From positions 1-58,689 of the forward strand of contig JAFUDV010000071.1 of assembly GCA_017464245.1 (NCBI GenBank): a stretch of DNA of 58,689 nucleotides, in the 5' to 3' direction. A model generated the notes under the pieces. The model saw only the letters and a list, made by a program, of their open reading frames with translations. It was not told where the DNA came from and did no database searches. Position numbers and translations under genes: made by a program. Source of the stretch: Bacteroidales bacterium. GTDB taxonomy: Bacteria > Bacteroidota > Bacteroidia > Bacteroidales > UBA932. How positions within the stretch are numbered: position 1 is the first letter of the stretch; each line of letters begins with the position of its first letter. Positions 34,484 to 42,619 of this stretch are shown piece by piece.

Positions 34484-34604
34484 ACAGGACAAGGGAATAC
34501 CTCCGAAACCGTCGCTACGCGACCCCTCCCAAACACGTTTGGGCCCCTCCCTCTTATGGGGCCGAGGGTGGCCACAGGTTCCGGAGGTATTCACCTTGTC
34601 CTGT
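34484..34604. repeat. 121-bp structured element with terminal inverted repeats
   Basis: Arms at 34484-34510 and 34577-34604 pair over about 27 bp with one bulge and one mismatch. The interior holds three further hairpins: GTCGC/GCGAC (34511-34523), CCCAAAC/GTTTGGG (34528-34543 region) and a GGCCCC/GGGGCC pair. Followed by AAAAATT. It could be a small non-autonomous mobile element or a complex terminator after pruA. Confidence 0.6.
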
Positions 34605-34617
34605 AAAAATTCAATTT

Positions 34618-35487
34618 ATGAAAAGAGTTTTTGTTGGTTTGCTGGCCGTTGGGTTGATTGTCTTTTCCTGCGGCCGGCCGGCCCCGAAGCAGCAGGTCGA
34701 AGAAGTGGACTTCGTGAAGGCCCTCGGGATTCCCGAGTGCGTGATCACGACCCCGCCGGATTCCCTGCACCTGGATCCCTGGTACAAGAAGTATGTCGAT
34801 GTGAACGGCATTCCGCTGTGCTCGTCCTGGCGCTGCCCGGACAGCGCGCTCGTTGCCGGGCATAACACGCTGTGGGCCATGACCTCCATGCTGTCGGACG
34901 ACGTGATGAACGCCCTCCGCAAGGCCGGCACCCGCGTGACGATGATGGGCCGCTACGAAGGCACCACCGACGTCCCCGAGCATCACTACCTGATCAACGA
35001 CACCACCCTGAACTGGGACCTCCGGGCCCGCGGCCTGGGCGGTGACATCGAGTTCCCGCTCACTTCCTGCGCGGAGGAGAACGTGCTGGGCTACCAGATC
35101 GACAAGTACCACGCGGAGGACATCCTCATCCACGAATTCGCCCACTCGATCCACCTCGTGGGCATCGTCCAGGTGGATCCGGACATCAACGACCGCCTGG
35201 AGGCCCTGCTCCAGAATGCGAAGGAGAGGGATCTGTGGTGGAACACTTACCGCCTCACGGACATCGCCGAGTATTTCGCCGAGGGCGTGCAGGACTGGTT
35301 CAACGTGAACGCGGAGATGGACCACCCCGACGGGAAGCACAACTACGTGAACACCCGCGAAGAGCTCAAGGAGCGTGACCCGGGCCTGTACGAGCTTCTC
35401 GCCCAGTACTTCCCCGCCACCGACCAGCAGATTTCCAAGCACAAGTTCGTGAACGAGTGCACCAAGGAAAACAGCCGTACCCGATAG
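34618..35487 (+). CDS. Gluzincin-type metallopeptidase lipoprotein
   Basis: 289 residues. Lipobox VFSC (Cys18). Zinc motif LIHEFAHSIH (His172, Glu173, His176) and IAEYFAEGVQDWFNVN with Glu222 about 46 residues later resemble the lethal-factor-like (ATLF-type) gluzincins. A C-terminal EELKERDPGLYELL segment closely matches the end of the lipoprotein at 45628 (DLKEYDPEGFAVM), so the two are paralogues. The next gene, Xaa-Pro aminopeptidase, starts one base after the stop. No own promoter box is seen downstream of the structured repeat, so it may depend on read-through from pruA. Substrate not known; a peptide from the extracellular digestion is likely. Confidence 0.75.
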   Translation: MKRVFVGLLAVGLIVFSCGRPAPKQQVEEVDFVKALGIPECVITTPPDSLHLDPWYKKYVDVNGIPLCSSWRCPDSALVAGHNTLWAMTSMLSDDVMNALRKAGTRVTMMGRYEGTTDVPEHHYLINDTTLNWDLRARGLGGDIEFPLTSCAEENVLGYQIDKYHAEDILIHEFAHSIHLVGIVQVDPDINDRLEALLQNAKERDLWWNTYRLTDIAEYFAEGVQDWFNVNAEMDHPDGKHNYVNTREELKERDPGLYELLAQYFPATDQQISKHKFVNECTKENSRTR

Positions 35488-35488
35488 T

Positions 35489-36862
35489 ATGTTCGACAAG
35501 AATACCTATGTCACCCGCCGCGCCCGCCTCGCCAAGGAGGTGGGCGACGGCGTCCTGCTGTTCCTGGGGAACCAGCTCGTGGGCATGAACTACCACGATA
35601 ACGAGTATCCGTTCCGGCAGGACAGCACGTTCCTGTACTACTTCGGCCTGGACCAGGCCGGCCTGGCGGCGGTCATCGACATCGACCGCGGCGAGGAGGT
35701 CGTCTTCGGTGACGAACTCACCATCGACGACATCGTCTGGACCGGGACCGTTCCCACCCTGGAGCATAACGCGCAGCTGTGCGGCGTGGAGAAGACCCAG
35801 CCCCTCAGCGCCCTCAAGGGGTATCTTGCCGGCCGCAAGGTCCGGTTCCTGCCGCCGTACCGCGGCGACCACCAGGTGTGGCTCCAGCAGCTGCTGGGCA
35901 TTGCCCCGGAGGCGCAGCAGGCCGATGTGGAATTCATCCAGGCCGTCGTGGACATGCGCATCCACAAGAGCGCGGAGGAGGTTGCCGCCATCGAAGAGGC
36001 AGTGGACATCTCCACGCGGATGCACCTGATCGCCTACCGGATGGCCCGCCCGGGCGTCCACGAGGCGGAAATCGCCGCCGCCGTGCTGCAGGAGGCGAAT
36101 TGCCGGCCGGGTTGCGGTCTCGCGTTCCCGACCATCGCTACGACCCATGGGCAGATCCTCCACAATCACGGCTTCATCCATACCCTGCAGGAGGGCGACA
36201 TGTTCCTCCTGGATGCGGGTGCGGAGAACCACCTCCATTATGCGGGCGACCTGTCGTCGTCGATGCCGGTGGGCGAGCGCTTCTCCGAGAAGCAGGAACT
36301 CATCTACAACATGTGCCTCCGCAGCTTCTATGCCGCTGTGGACCAGCTGCGTCCCGGAAATCCCTACCGGAACGCCCATCTCGCTGCAGCCGAGGCGATT
36401 GCCGAGGGCATGGTGGACCTGGGCCTGATGAAGGGCAATCCCCGCGACATCGCGGAGAGCGGCGCCTATGCGCTCGTGTTCCCGTGCGGGACGGGCCACA
36501 TGATGGGCCTGGACGTGCACGACATGGAAAACCTGGGCGAGCAGTACGTCGGTTACACCGGCGGGGAGAAGAAGAGCACGCAGTTCGGCTTCAAGTCGCT
36601 GCGCCTCGCCCGGCCGCTGGAGCCCGGCTTCGTGTTCACCGTGGAGCCCGGCATCTACTTCATGCCCGAGCTCATCGACTACTGGAGGGCCGAAGGCCGC
36701 TTCAAGGAATTCATCAACTACGACAAGTTCGAGGCCTGGAAGGATTTCGGCGGCCTGCGCAACGAGCTGGACTACCTCATCACGGAAGACGGCTGCCGCC
36801 TGCTGGGCACGCTGAAAAAGCCGATGACCCTGGAAGAAGTTTATGCGGCAAAGCTTGGATAG
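35489..36862 (+). CDS. pepP: Xaa-Pro aminopeptidase (M24B)
   Basis: 457 residues, of normal aminopeptidase P length. An N-terminal creatinase-like domain (RQDSTFLYYFGLDQAGLAAVID) is followed by the pita-bread fold: ATTHGQILHNHGFIH, MFLLDAGAENHLHYAGDLSSSMPVG with metal-binding Asp residues, VFPCGTGHMMGLDVHDMEN with metal-binding His, and FVFTVEPGIYF with metal-binding Glu. No signal peptide, so cytoplasmic. It removes the residue before proline (and, with variable efficiency, hydroxyproline). It is coupled to the metallopeptidase gene one base upstream and lies before hypD, which fits Pro/Hyp-rich peptide use. Confidence 0.92.
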   Translation: MFDKNTYVTRRARLAKEVGDGVLLFLGNQLVGMNYHDNEYPFRQDSTFLYYFGLDQAGLAAVIDIDRGEEVVFGDELTIDDIVWTGTVPTLEHNAQLCGVEKTQPLSALKGYLAGRKVRFLPPYRGDHQVWLQQLLGIAPEAQQADVEFIQAVVDMRIHKSAEEVAAIEEAVDISTRMHLIAYRMARPGVHEAEIAAAVLQEANCRPGCGLAFPTIATTHGQILHNHGFIHTLQEGDMFLLDAGAENHLHYAGDLSSSMPVGERFSEKQELIYNMCLRSFYAAVDQLRPGNPYRNAHLAAAEAIAEGMVDLGLMKGNPRDIAESGAYALVFPCGTGHMMGLDVHDMENLGEQYVGYTGGEKKSTQFGFKSLRLARPLEPGFVFTVEPGIYFMPELIDYWRAEGRFKEFINYDKFEAWKDFGGLRNELDYLITEDGCRLLGTLKKPMTLEEVYAAKLG

Positions 36863-36912
36863 TTCGTGCCGAAATGCTATCTTTGCCGTCCCAATTTTGA
36901 ACGATTCAAAAT
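36855..36912 (+). promoter_or_regulatory. hypD promoter with palindrome touching the start codon
   Basis: -33 TTG (36855-36857, inside the end of pepP) and -7 TATCTTTG (36878-36885), spacer 20. Between the expected transcription start and the ATG lies the perfect palindrome ATTTTGAA-CGA-TTCAAAAT (36894-36912). It could be a repressor site or a 5' hairpin limiting translation. Confidence 0.6.
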
Positions 36913-39312
36913 ATGACCTTTACGATCAAGCACCCCGGGAATGACGGGGGAATGAATCCGAGGATCAAGCGTCTGCGCAAGGAAAGCGTGGAGACGCCCG
37001 CGACCCTCACCATCGAGCGCGCCCTCATCGAGACCGCGTTCTACAAGGAGAACTATGGAAAATATTCGATTCCGGTGCTCCGGGCGAAGAATTTCTACGA
37101 GATCTGTGCGAAGAAGACCATCTACATCGGCCCGGACGAGCTGATCGTGGGTGAGCGCGGCCCCAAGCCCAAGGCGGTCCCGACGTTCCCGGAACTCACC
37201 TGCCACAGCGTGGAGGACCTCCATGTGCTGGACACCCGTGAGCTGCAGACCTACCACATCAGCCAGGAGGACATCGACACGTACGAGCGCGAGGTGATTC
37301 CCTACTGGAAGGGGAAGACGCAGCGCGAGCGCATCTTCGGTCATGTCTCCAAGGAGTGGGAAGAGGCCTACCATGCCGGTGTGTTCACCGAGTTCATGGA
37401 GCAGCGCGCCGCGGGCCACACTGCGATGGACGGTCGGATGTACCGGGAAGGCCTCCTGGACATGAAGGCCCGGATCGAGAAGAACATCGCCGCGCTGGAT
37501 TATATCAATGACCCCGAGGCCACCGACAAGGAGCAGGAGCTCGACGCGATGCGCATCTCCTGCGACGCCGCCATCCTGCTGGCCGAGCGCCATGCCGCCC
37601 TGGCGGAGGAAATGGCCGCTTCCTGCACCGATCCGGTCCGCAAGGCCGAACTCGAGAAGATCGCTTCCGTGTGCCACTGGGTCCCTGCCCATGCCCCCCG
37701 CGACCTCTGGGAGGCCATCCAGATGTACTGGTTCGTGCACCTGGGCACCGTGACCGAGCTGAACGGATGGGATTCCATGAACCCCGGCCATATCGACCAG
37801 CACCTCTATCCCTTCTACAAGAAGGGCGTGGAGGATGGTTCCCTCACCTATGAGAAGGCAAAGGAACTCCTGTGCTGCCTGTGGATCAAGTTCAACAACC
37901 AGCCGGCCCCGCCCAAGGTGGGCATCACCGCCCGCGAGTCCGGTACCTACAACGACTTTACGAACATCAACATCGGCGGTATCGACAAGTACGGCAACAG
38001 CGGCGTGAATGACCTCTCCTACATGATCCTCGAGATCCAGGAGGAACTGCACGAACTGCAGCCGGGCCTCTCCATCCATATCGCGGAGAACACCCCGGAC
38101 GAATTCCTGGAGGCCGGCGTGAAGGTCATCCGCCTGGGCCACGGCTATCCTTCCGTGTTCAATCCGGACACCTACGTGAAGGAACTGGTGCGTCAGGGCA
38201 AGAGCCTGGAGGACGCCCGCGAGGGCGGCTGCTCCGGCTGCATCGAGGTGGGTGCCTTCGGCAAGGAGGCTTACCTGCTGACCGGCTACCTGAACACCCC
38301 GAAGATCCTGGAGATCACCCTGAACAACGGCGTGGACCCGGAGACCGGCAAGAAGATTGGCCTTACGACCGGCGACCCGCGGAATTTCAAGGATTTCGAG
38401 GAGCTGTACGCCGCCTGGCACAAGCAGATGGAGTACTTCGTGAACCTGAAGCTCGCGGTGAACAACTACATCGAGCGGATGTTCTCCCTGTATGCCCCCG
38501 CCACCTTCCTGAGCCTGTACATCGAGGATTGCATCGACAAGGGCCGCGACTACTACAGCGGCGGTGCGCGCTACAACACCACCTACATCCAGTGCACGGG
38601 CCTCGGCACCATCACGGACTGCTTTACCACTCTCAAAAAGCATGTCTTTGAGACGGGCAAGTACACGATGGACGAGCTCCTGAAAGCGGTTGCCGAGGAC
38701 TGGAAGGGCCACGAGCCCATGCGCCTGTACATCCGCAACCACACCCCGTTCTTCGGCAATGACGACAAGTATGCCGACGACATTGCGGTGCGCGTGTACG
38801 ACGACTTGGTGAAGGCCATTGAAGGCCGGCCCAACACCCGCGGCGGCAAGACACAGCTGAACATGCTCTCCACCACCTGCCACAACTACTTCGGCCAGGT
38901 GTGCGGCGCCTCCGTGAACGGCCGCTTCGCCCACTTCGCCATCTCCGACGGCACCTCGCCGGCCCATGGCTCCGACACCAAGGGCCCGACCTGCGTCGTC
39001 CGTTCCCTGGGCAAGCTGGACCAGACCAAGAGCGGCGGCACCCTGCTGAATGTCCGCTTCATCCCCGCGCTCCTCAAGACCGATGCCGAAGTGGCGAAAC
39101 TGGGGCGGCTCATCCGCGAGTACTTCAAGCTCGGCGGCCACCACATCCAGTTCAACATCGTGGACACGGAAACCCTCTGCGAAGCGCAGGAGCACCCCGA
39201 CGACTACCGCGACCTCCTGGTCCGCGTGGCCGGCTACTCCGACTACTTCAACGACATGACCGCCCAGCTCCAGAACGAGATCATCGCCCGCACGGAGAAC
39301 GACGACCTGTAG
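36913..39312 (+). CDS. hypD: Trans-4-hydroxy-L-proline dehydratase (glycyl radical enzyme)
   Basis: 799 residues. It dehydrates trans-4-hydroxy-L-proline to P5C anaerobically. The GRE core is clear: GGCSGCIEVGAFGKEAY with Cys443 and Glu445, and RVAGYSDYF with the radical-bearing Gly774. From memory, the Clostridioides difficile HypD active site comprises F152, H160, D278, S334, F340, C434, E436, Y450, T645 and G765; at a constant offset of +9 this protein has F161, H169, D287, S343, F349, C443, E445, Y459, T654 and G774, all identical. Pyruvate formate-lyase (Cys-Cys) and choline lyase are thus excluded. Own promoter; the activase is 3.3 kb downstream on the other strand. Confidence 0.95.
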   Translation: MTFTIKHPGNDGGMNPRIKRLRKESVETPATLTIERALIETAFYKENYGKYSIPVLRAKNFYEICAKKTIYIGPDELIVGERGPKPKAVPTFPELTCHSVEDLHVLDTRELQTYHISQEDIDTYEREVIPYWKGKTQRERIFGHVSKEWEEAYHAGVFTEFMEQRAAGHTAMDGRMYREGLLDMKARIEKNIAALDYINDPEATDKEQELDAMRISCDAAILLAERHAALAEEMAASCTDPVRKAELEKIASVCHWVPAHAPRDLWEAIQMYWFVHLGTVTELNGWDSMNPGHIDQHLYPFYKKGVEDGSLTYEKAKELLCCLWIKFNNQPAPPKVGITARESGTYNDFTNINIGGIDKYGNSGVNDLSYMILEIQEELHELQPGLSIHIAENTPDEFLEAGVKVIRLGHGYPSVFNPDTYVKELVRQGKSLEDAREGGCSGCIEVGAFGKEAYLLTGYLNTPKILEITLNNGVDPETGKKIGLTTGDPRNFKDFEELYAAWHKQMEYFVNLKLAVNNYIERMFSLYAPATFLSLYIEDCIDKGRDYYSGGARYNTTYIQCTGLGTITDCFTTLKKHVFETGKYTMDELLKAVAEDWKGHEPMRLYIRNHTPFFGNDDKYADDIAVRVYDDLVKAIEGRPNTRGGKTQLNMLSTTCHNYFGQVCGASVNGRFAHFAISDGTSPAHGSDTKGPTCVVRSLGKLDQTKSGGTLLNVRFIPALLKTDAEVAKLGRLIREYFKLGGHHIQFNIVDTETLCEAQEHPDDYRDLLVRVAGYSDYFNDMTAQLQNEIIARTENDDL

Positions 39313-39344
39313 CGCTGTCATTTAGGGCGGAGCCGATAGCGTTT

Positions 39345-39588
39345 GCCATTTCGGGCGCAGTCGGGAAATCTCTGTTCCCTTCGGTTCGCCGGGCAAGGTT
39401 TGCCACCCTTTTGGGCAAGATCTGCGAATAATTTGGGCATGGTTTGTTTTTATGCGACAGACCATGTCCATGTTTTATGCCCTGGAGGTTGCTCAGGCCC
39501 GATTCAGTGGGCATGGTCTGCGTCCTCAAATCAGACTATGCCCAATCTACCCGCAGACCTTGCCCAATTTCCCCACAGGCCTTGCCCA
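39345..39588 (+). repeat. REP-like repeat copy A
   Basis: First of three related intergenic copies. Shared landmarks: TTTCG-GCGCAG then GAAATCTCTG, GGGCAAGGTTTG, TTGGGCATGGTTTGTTTTTA, TGTTTTATGCCCTGGAG, GGGCATGGTCTGCG, AATCAGACTATGCCC and CGCAGACCTTGCCC. The GGGCAAGGTCTGCG/CGCAGACCTTGCCC pairs form hairpins. Degenerate extra units (ACAGGCCTTGCCC, GCCAGACTTTGCCC) continue to about 39692. No coding capacity seen between hypD and the transposase-like gene. Confidence 0.8.
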
Positions 39589-39869
39589 ACCTCACCCAGT
39601 TCCCCCATGGGCCTTATCGATTTTTCCAAGTTCCTCGCATATCTTGCCAGCCCTCACCCTGCTACCCCGCAGTCCATGCCAGACTTTGCCCAACGAAAAC
39701 GTTAAAACTTGTTTGTTGTTTCATAAAAACGTAAAAAACAACGCTATCTTTTTTACGATGCTAGGATAGCCGGGCGGGATGTCCTATGTTTACCGTGAGT
39801 GATTCGGTTGTCGTTCCTGCCGGAGTGAACGAGTCTGCCGGGTCATTGGAAAAAACTAGACATCAAGAC

Positions 39870-40784
39870 ATGATGGAAAGAAGTGTTGTCAGGAAACTGC
39901 CCGACGGGAGCATGAGGCGCGTGGAGCCTTACCATGTCTGCTTGAAAGGGTTGGAAACGGCGGTCTTATGCCGTGACGAGGAAGACTATGACGTGATGGT
40001 GAAAGTGATGGCGGTGTGCGCCTGGCGGGAGAAGGTAATCATCATTACTTATTCTGTTGTCTCCAATCATACCCACTCCGCCGTGCTCGCGGCATGCTGG
40101 GACGATGCGCAGGCATTCGGCGAGGACTGCAAGAAAGTCTATTCCATGTTTTTCCATCGGAAGTACGGGGAGGAGGGGATTCTTCGCCGTGTCAAGGTGA
40201 AGGCGCTCTGGCTCGACAATCCGTTCTATCTGCGGAACACATTGGCCTACATTCCCCGGAATGCATTGGACAATGGTGGCGACATCGCCGATTACCCCTG
40301 GTCCGGACACCGGGCGATGTTCCGGCGTGACCGTCCGGCCGGGATGCCGGTTTCCGCCCTTACCAAGCGGGAACGGCGACAGTTGCTCCATACGGGCGAA
40401 TCGCTCAAAGGCGTTCCCTGGCAGCTGGACGGGGAAGGCCGGTTGGCCCCCTCCAGCATCTGTGACAATGCCTACCTGGAGCAGGTTTTCAACGACGATC
40501 CTGCCTTTTATCTGAAAACCATCGGCGGGGTCAATGTGGCTGAGATGCGTCATCTCCTGGAGGAAAAGCCCTACGTCATGCAGACGGATACGGAATTCTA
40601 CAAGATGGCGGAAGAGTTGTGCCAACGTTGGTTCAAGGCAAGCCTCTCCACCCTCTCCTTGGAACGCAAGATCCGCTTGATTCCCTATGTCTATCACACC
40701 TCAAAGACCACCATCCCCCAGCTGGCCCGCATTTTCGGTCTCGAACGGGACCGGATTGCCTCCATTCTGGGCAAAACCAAGTGA
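39870..40784 (+). CDS. REP-associated tyrosine transposase-like protein (RAYT/Y1_Tnp)
   Basis: 304 residues from the ATG at 39870 (MERSVVRKLPDG follows); an upstream ATG at 39786 adds 28 residues without family resemblance. The N-terminal domain carries a Y1_Tnp-like fold: LETAVLCRDEEDYDVMVKVM, then VVSNHTHSAVLAA where RAYTs have the metal-binding HUH motif (here HTH, so the middle residue is polar). FFHRKYGEEGILRRVKVKALWLDNPFYL is a typical central region with candidate catalytic Tyr. The C-terminal 70 residues (LSLERKIRLIPYVYHTSKTTIPQLARIFG) look like a DnaA-type helix-turn-helix. It is flanked by REP-like copies A and B, as expected of RAYTs. Confidence 0.8.
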   Translation: MMERSVVRKLPDGSMRRVEPYHVCLKGLETAVLCRDEEDYDVMVKVMAVCAWREKVIIITYSVVSNHTHSAVLAACWDDAQAFGEDCKKVYSMFFHRKYGEEGILRRVKVKALWLDNPFYLRNTLAYIPRNALDNGGDIADYPWSGHRAMFRRDRPAGMPVSALTKRERRQLLHTGESLKGVPWQLDGEGRLAPSSICDNAYLEQVFNDDPAFYLKTIGGVNVAEMRHLLEEKPYVMQTDTEFYKMAEELCQRWFKASLSTLSLERKIRLIPYVYHTSKTTIPQLARIFGLERDRIASILGKTK

Positions 40785-40789
40785 TTCGG

Positions 40790-40963
40790 GACATGGTCTG
40801 CGGGGTTTTTGAGCAAGGTTTGCCAAACAATTGGGCATGGTTTGTTTTTATATGACAGACCGTGCCCATGTTTTATGCCCTGGAGACGGCTCAGTGGCCG
40901 ATTTGGTGGGCAAGGTCTGCGCCCTCAAATCAGACTATGCCCAATCTGCCCGCAGACCTTGCA
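40790..40963 (+). repeat. REP-like repeat copy B
   Basis: Starts 6 nt after the transposase-like gene. Matches copies A and C from TTGGGCATGGTTTGTTTTTA through TGACAGACCGTGCCC, TTTTATGCCCTGGAG, GGGCAAGGTCTGCG and AATCAGACTATGCCC to CGCAGACCTTGC. Inverted GGGCA--GT-TG / CAGAC--TGCCC segments can fold into several hairpins. Confidence 0.8.
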
Positions 40964-41014
40964 CGGGGCCGAGCTCGGTGGCCTGGCCGGACGGGTCCAC
41001 GGCCCGTTCTGACC

Positions 41015-41404
41015 TCAGATCCGGGGCTTCTGGATTACGCGGATAACGAGGGAAATGAAATAGACGATGAGGCCGTACAGGACGGGGATCAGGGTGGCTT
41101 TGAGCCCGCCGCAGACGAGGGCGGGGCTGATGTCCCCGACCATCTGGAGGACACCGAGCGCCTGGGACAGGCCGCTCAGCATCCAGAAAATACCGACAAT
41201 GAGGGCCCCGATGCCGATTTCCTTGACCCAGCGGGGAGCTTTCCAGGCGGCGAGAAGCAGGGCGATGAGCAGGAGGGTGATGACGATCATGCCTATCATC
41301 CCTCCGTCGACGAATGTCTGGGAGAGGGACCAGCCGGCCTTCTCGAAGGTCTCCGGATGGGACACGCCCAGGGAGTCCGTGACGTAAATGATTTCTTCTT
41401 TCAT
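41015..41404 (-). CDS. Small MotA/TolQ/ExbB-like membrane protein
   Basis: 129 residues with three predicted membrane helices (about 34-54, 62-85 and 98-122). The C-terminal part, GDISPALVCGGLKATLIPVLYGLIVYFIS, strongly resembles the last helices of ExbB/TolQ proton channels (a SPALxxGL pattern), but the long cytoplasmic loop and overall length of those proteins are reduced. No ExbD/TolR partner lies nearby. The role is unknown; an energy-transducing or accessory function is possible. It is divergent from the LytTR regulator gene. Confidence 0.65.
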   Translation of the reverse strand: MKEEIIYVTDSLGVSHPETFEKAGWSLSQTFVDGGMIGMIVITLLLIALLLAAWKAPRWVKEIGIGALIVGIFWMLSGLSQALGVLQMVGDISPALVCGGLKATLIPVLYGLIVYFISLVIRVIQKPRI

Positions 41405-41427
41405 GATGTGCTGTGTTTTGGTTTTTG

Positions 41428-41435
41428 CAAAGGTA
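41428..41435 (-). promoter_or_regulatory. -7 box of the ExbB-like gene
   Basis: The minus strand reads TACCTTTG here, a TAnnTTTG match 24 nt before the start codon. Confidence 0.5.
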
Positions 41436-41509
41436 CGGAAGCCCCGCCGGATTATCCAAAGTTGAAACCCTTTCCGGCCCTGTCAAATCCCATTGCAGGG
41501 CATCCGGGC

Positions 41510-41540
41510 TTGCAGGTCCTGCGGAAATACCCTATTTTTG
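41510..41540 (+). promoter_or_regulatory. Promoter of the LytTR regulator gene
   Basis: -33 TTG at 41510-41512 and -7 TATTTTTG at 41533-41540, spacer 20, 8 nt before the start codon. Confidence 0.6.
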
Positions 41541-41547
41541 CGAAGAA

Positions 41548-42267
41548 ATGAGAATCGCTGGACGCATCTTGTACTGGCTGGCCGCCGTCGCCCTCGTGGC
41601 CGCCATCCTCTCCAGCCTGGACTATTCGCCGGCCCAGGGCGTGCTCGTGGGCCTCATCTTCTGCCCCTGTGCCCTGGCGCTGGAGTTCGGGATGCCCAAG
41701 GCCCGGAGACCGATGGACAAGGTCTATCTGTCCCTGGCGGTCCTGGTTTCGGTCATTCTTGTGATTTTGATTCTGCATTATTCCGTCTGGGTGATCCTGA
41801 CGCAGGAGGGCTATTCCCGGCCGGAGAGAGACGTCGCGCCCATGCTCGTCAATCCCGCTTTCCTGGGGCTTGTCCTCACGGCGCTTGCCCTCGGCGATTA
41901 CTTCTGGGCTAAGTGGCTTGCGACGCGTTTCAAGGCGAAGGGAAGGACCGTCACATTCTTCTCCGAAAGGAAGAGCGTCACGCTCCCCGTGGAGGAAATC
42001 GCCTATATGGAATCCAACGATACGGAGGTCCGGATCGTCACCCGTTCCGGCGACGCTTTCCGGAACAAGACCGGCATCAGCCAGTGGGAGAACCTGCTGG
42101 GCGACAGTTTCCTCCGGATCCACCGGTCCTATCTCGTCCACATCTCCCTCGCTGTCCTTTCCACGCCGGACACCGTCCTGGTTTGTGGCAAGGAATTACC
42201 GGTTTCCCGTAAATACAAAGAGTCTGTAAAGGGCTCATTGCCAGACCGGAAAGACCTGGCAGAATAA
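41548..42267 (+). CDS. Membrane-anchored LytTR-family transcriptional regulator
   Basis: 239 residues from the ATG at 41548, which follows a good promoter; longer in-frame extensions upstream run through it. Four predicted membrane helices (about 5-25, 30-48, 57-80 and 100-122) precede a C-terminal LytTR DNA-binding domain (about 140-228): VTFFSERKSVTLPVEEIAYMES, LLGDSFLRIHRSYLVHIS and GKELPVSRKYKESVK are standard LytTR blocks. No receiver domain. Such membrane-LytTR proteins sense membrane or envelope signals through partner proteins; its divergent neighbour, the small ExbB-like protein, could be one. Targets are unknown. Confidence 0.88.
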   Translation: MRIAGRILYWLAAVALVAAILSSLDYSPAQGVLVGLIFCPCALALEFGMPKARRPMDKVYLSLAVLVSVILVILILHYSVWVILTQEGYSRPERDVAPMLVNPAFLGLVLTALALGDYFWAKWLATRFKAKGRTVTFFSERKSVTLPVEEIAYMESNDTEVRIVTRSGDAFRNKTGISQWENLLGDSFLRIHRSYLVHISLAVLSTPDTVLVCGKELPVSRKYKESVKGSLPDRKDLAE

Positions 42268-42298
42268 GGCGTGTCCTTTCGGGTGAGAAATCCGGTTT

Positions 42299-42567
42299 TG
42301 GGCACGGTCTGTCATTTCGAGCGCAGCCCGCAGGGCGGAGTCGAGAAATCTCTGTCCCCTCGGTTCGTCGGGCAAGGTCTGACACCCTTTCGGGCAAAGT
42401 CTGAGAACAATTTGGGCATGGTTTGTTTTTATATGACAGACCGTGCCCATGTTTTATGCCCTGGAGGTGGCTCGGGGGCTGATTTGGTGGGCAAGGTCTG
42501 CGCTATAAAATCAGACCTTGCCCGTCACGACCACACACCTTGCCCCGAATTCCCGCAGACCTTGCCC
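42299..42567 (+). repeat. REP-like repeat copy C
   Basis: Third copy, filling most of the gene-free stretch 42268-42619 after the LytTR gene. It contains the TTTCGAGCGCAG-to-GAAATCTCTG part shared with copy A, and the TTGGGCATGGTTTGTTTTTA-to-GGGCAAGGTCTGCG core shared with A and B, ending CGCAGACCTTGCCC. All three copies have the same orientation. Confidence 0.8.
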
Positions 42568-42619
42568 GCGGTTGAGGGGGCAGCTCCCGTGTAGGGGTGA
42601 AACGACGATTTGTTTGAGG

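Noticed and set aside
36913..39312. Annotation as pyruvate formate-lyase or choline TMA-lyase
   Set aside because: The Cys is followed by the x-Glu pattern (GCIE), which excludes PFL, and the residues for hydroxyproline binding all match HypD.
39343..39769. Short plus-strand frames in the hypD-RAYT gap
   Set aside because: They run through repeat copy A; the translations are Pro/Cys-rich without any family, and frames differ between copies.
39345..42567. Repeated units that might be a CRISPR array
   Set aside because: Three distant copies of long composite repeats with irregular spacing and a RAYT-like gene; no cas genes and no regular spacers.
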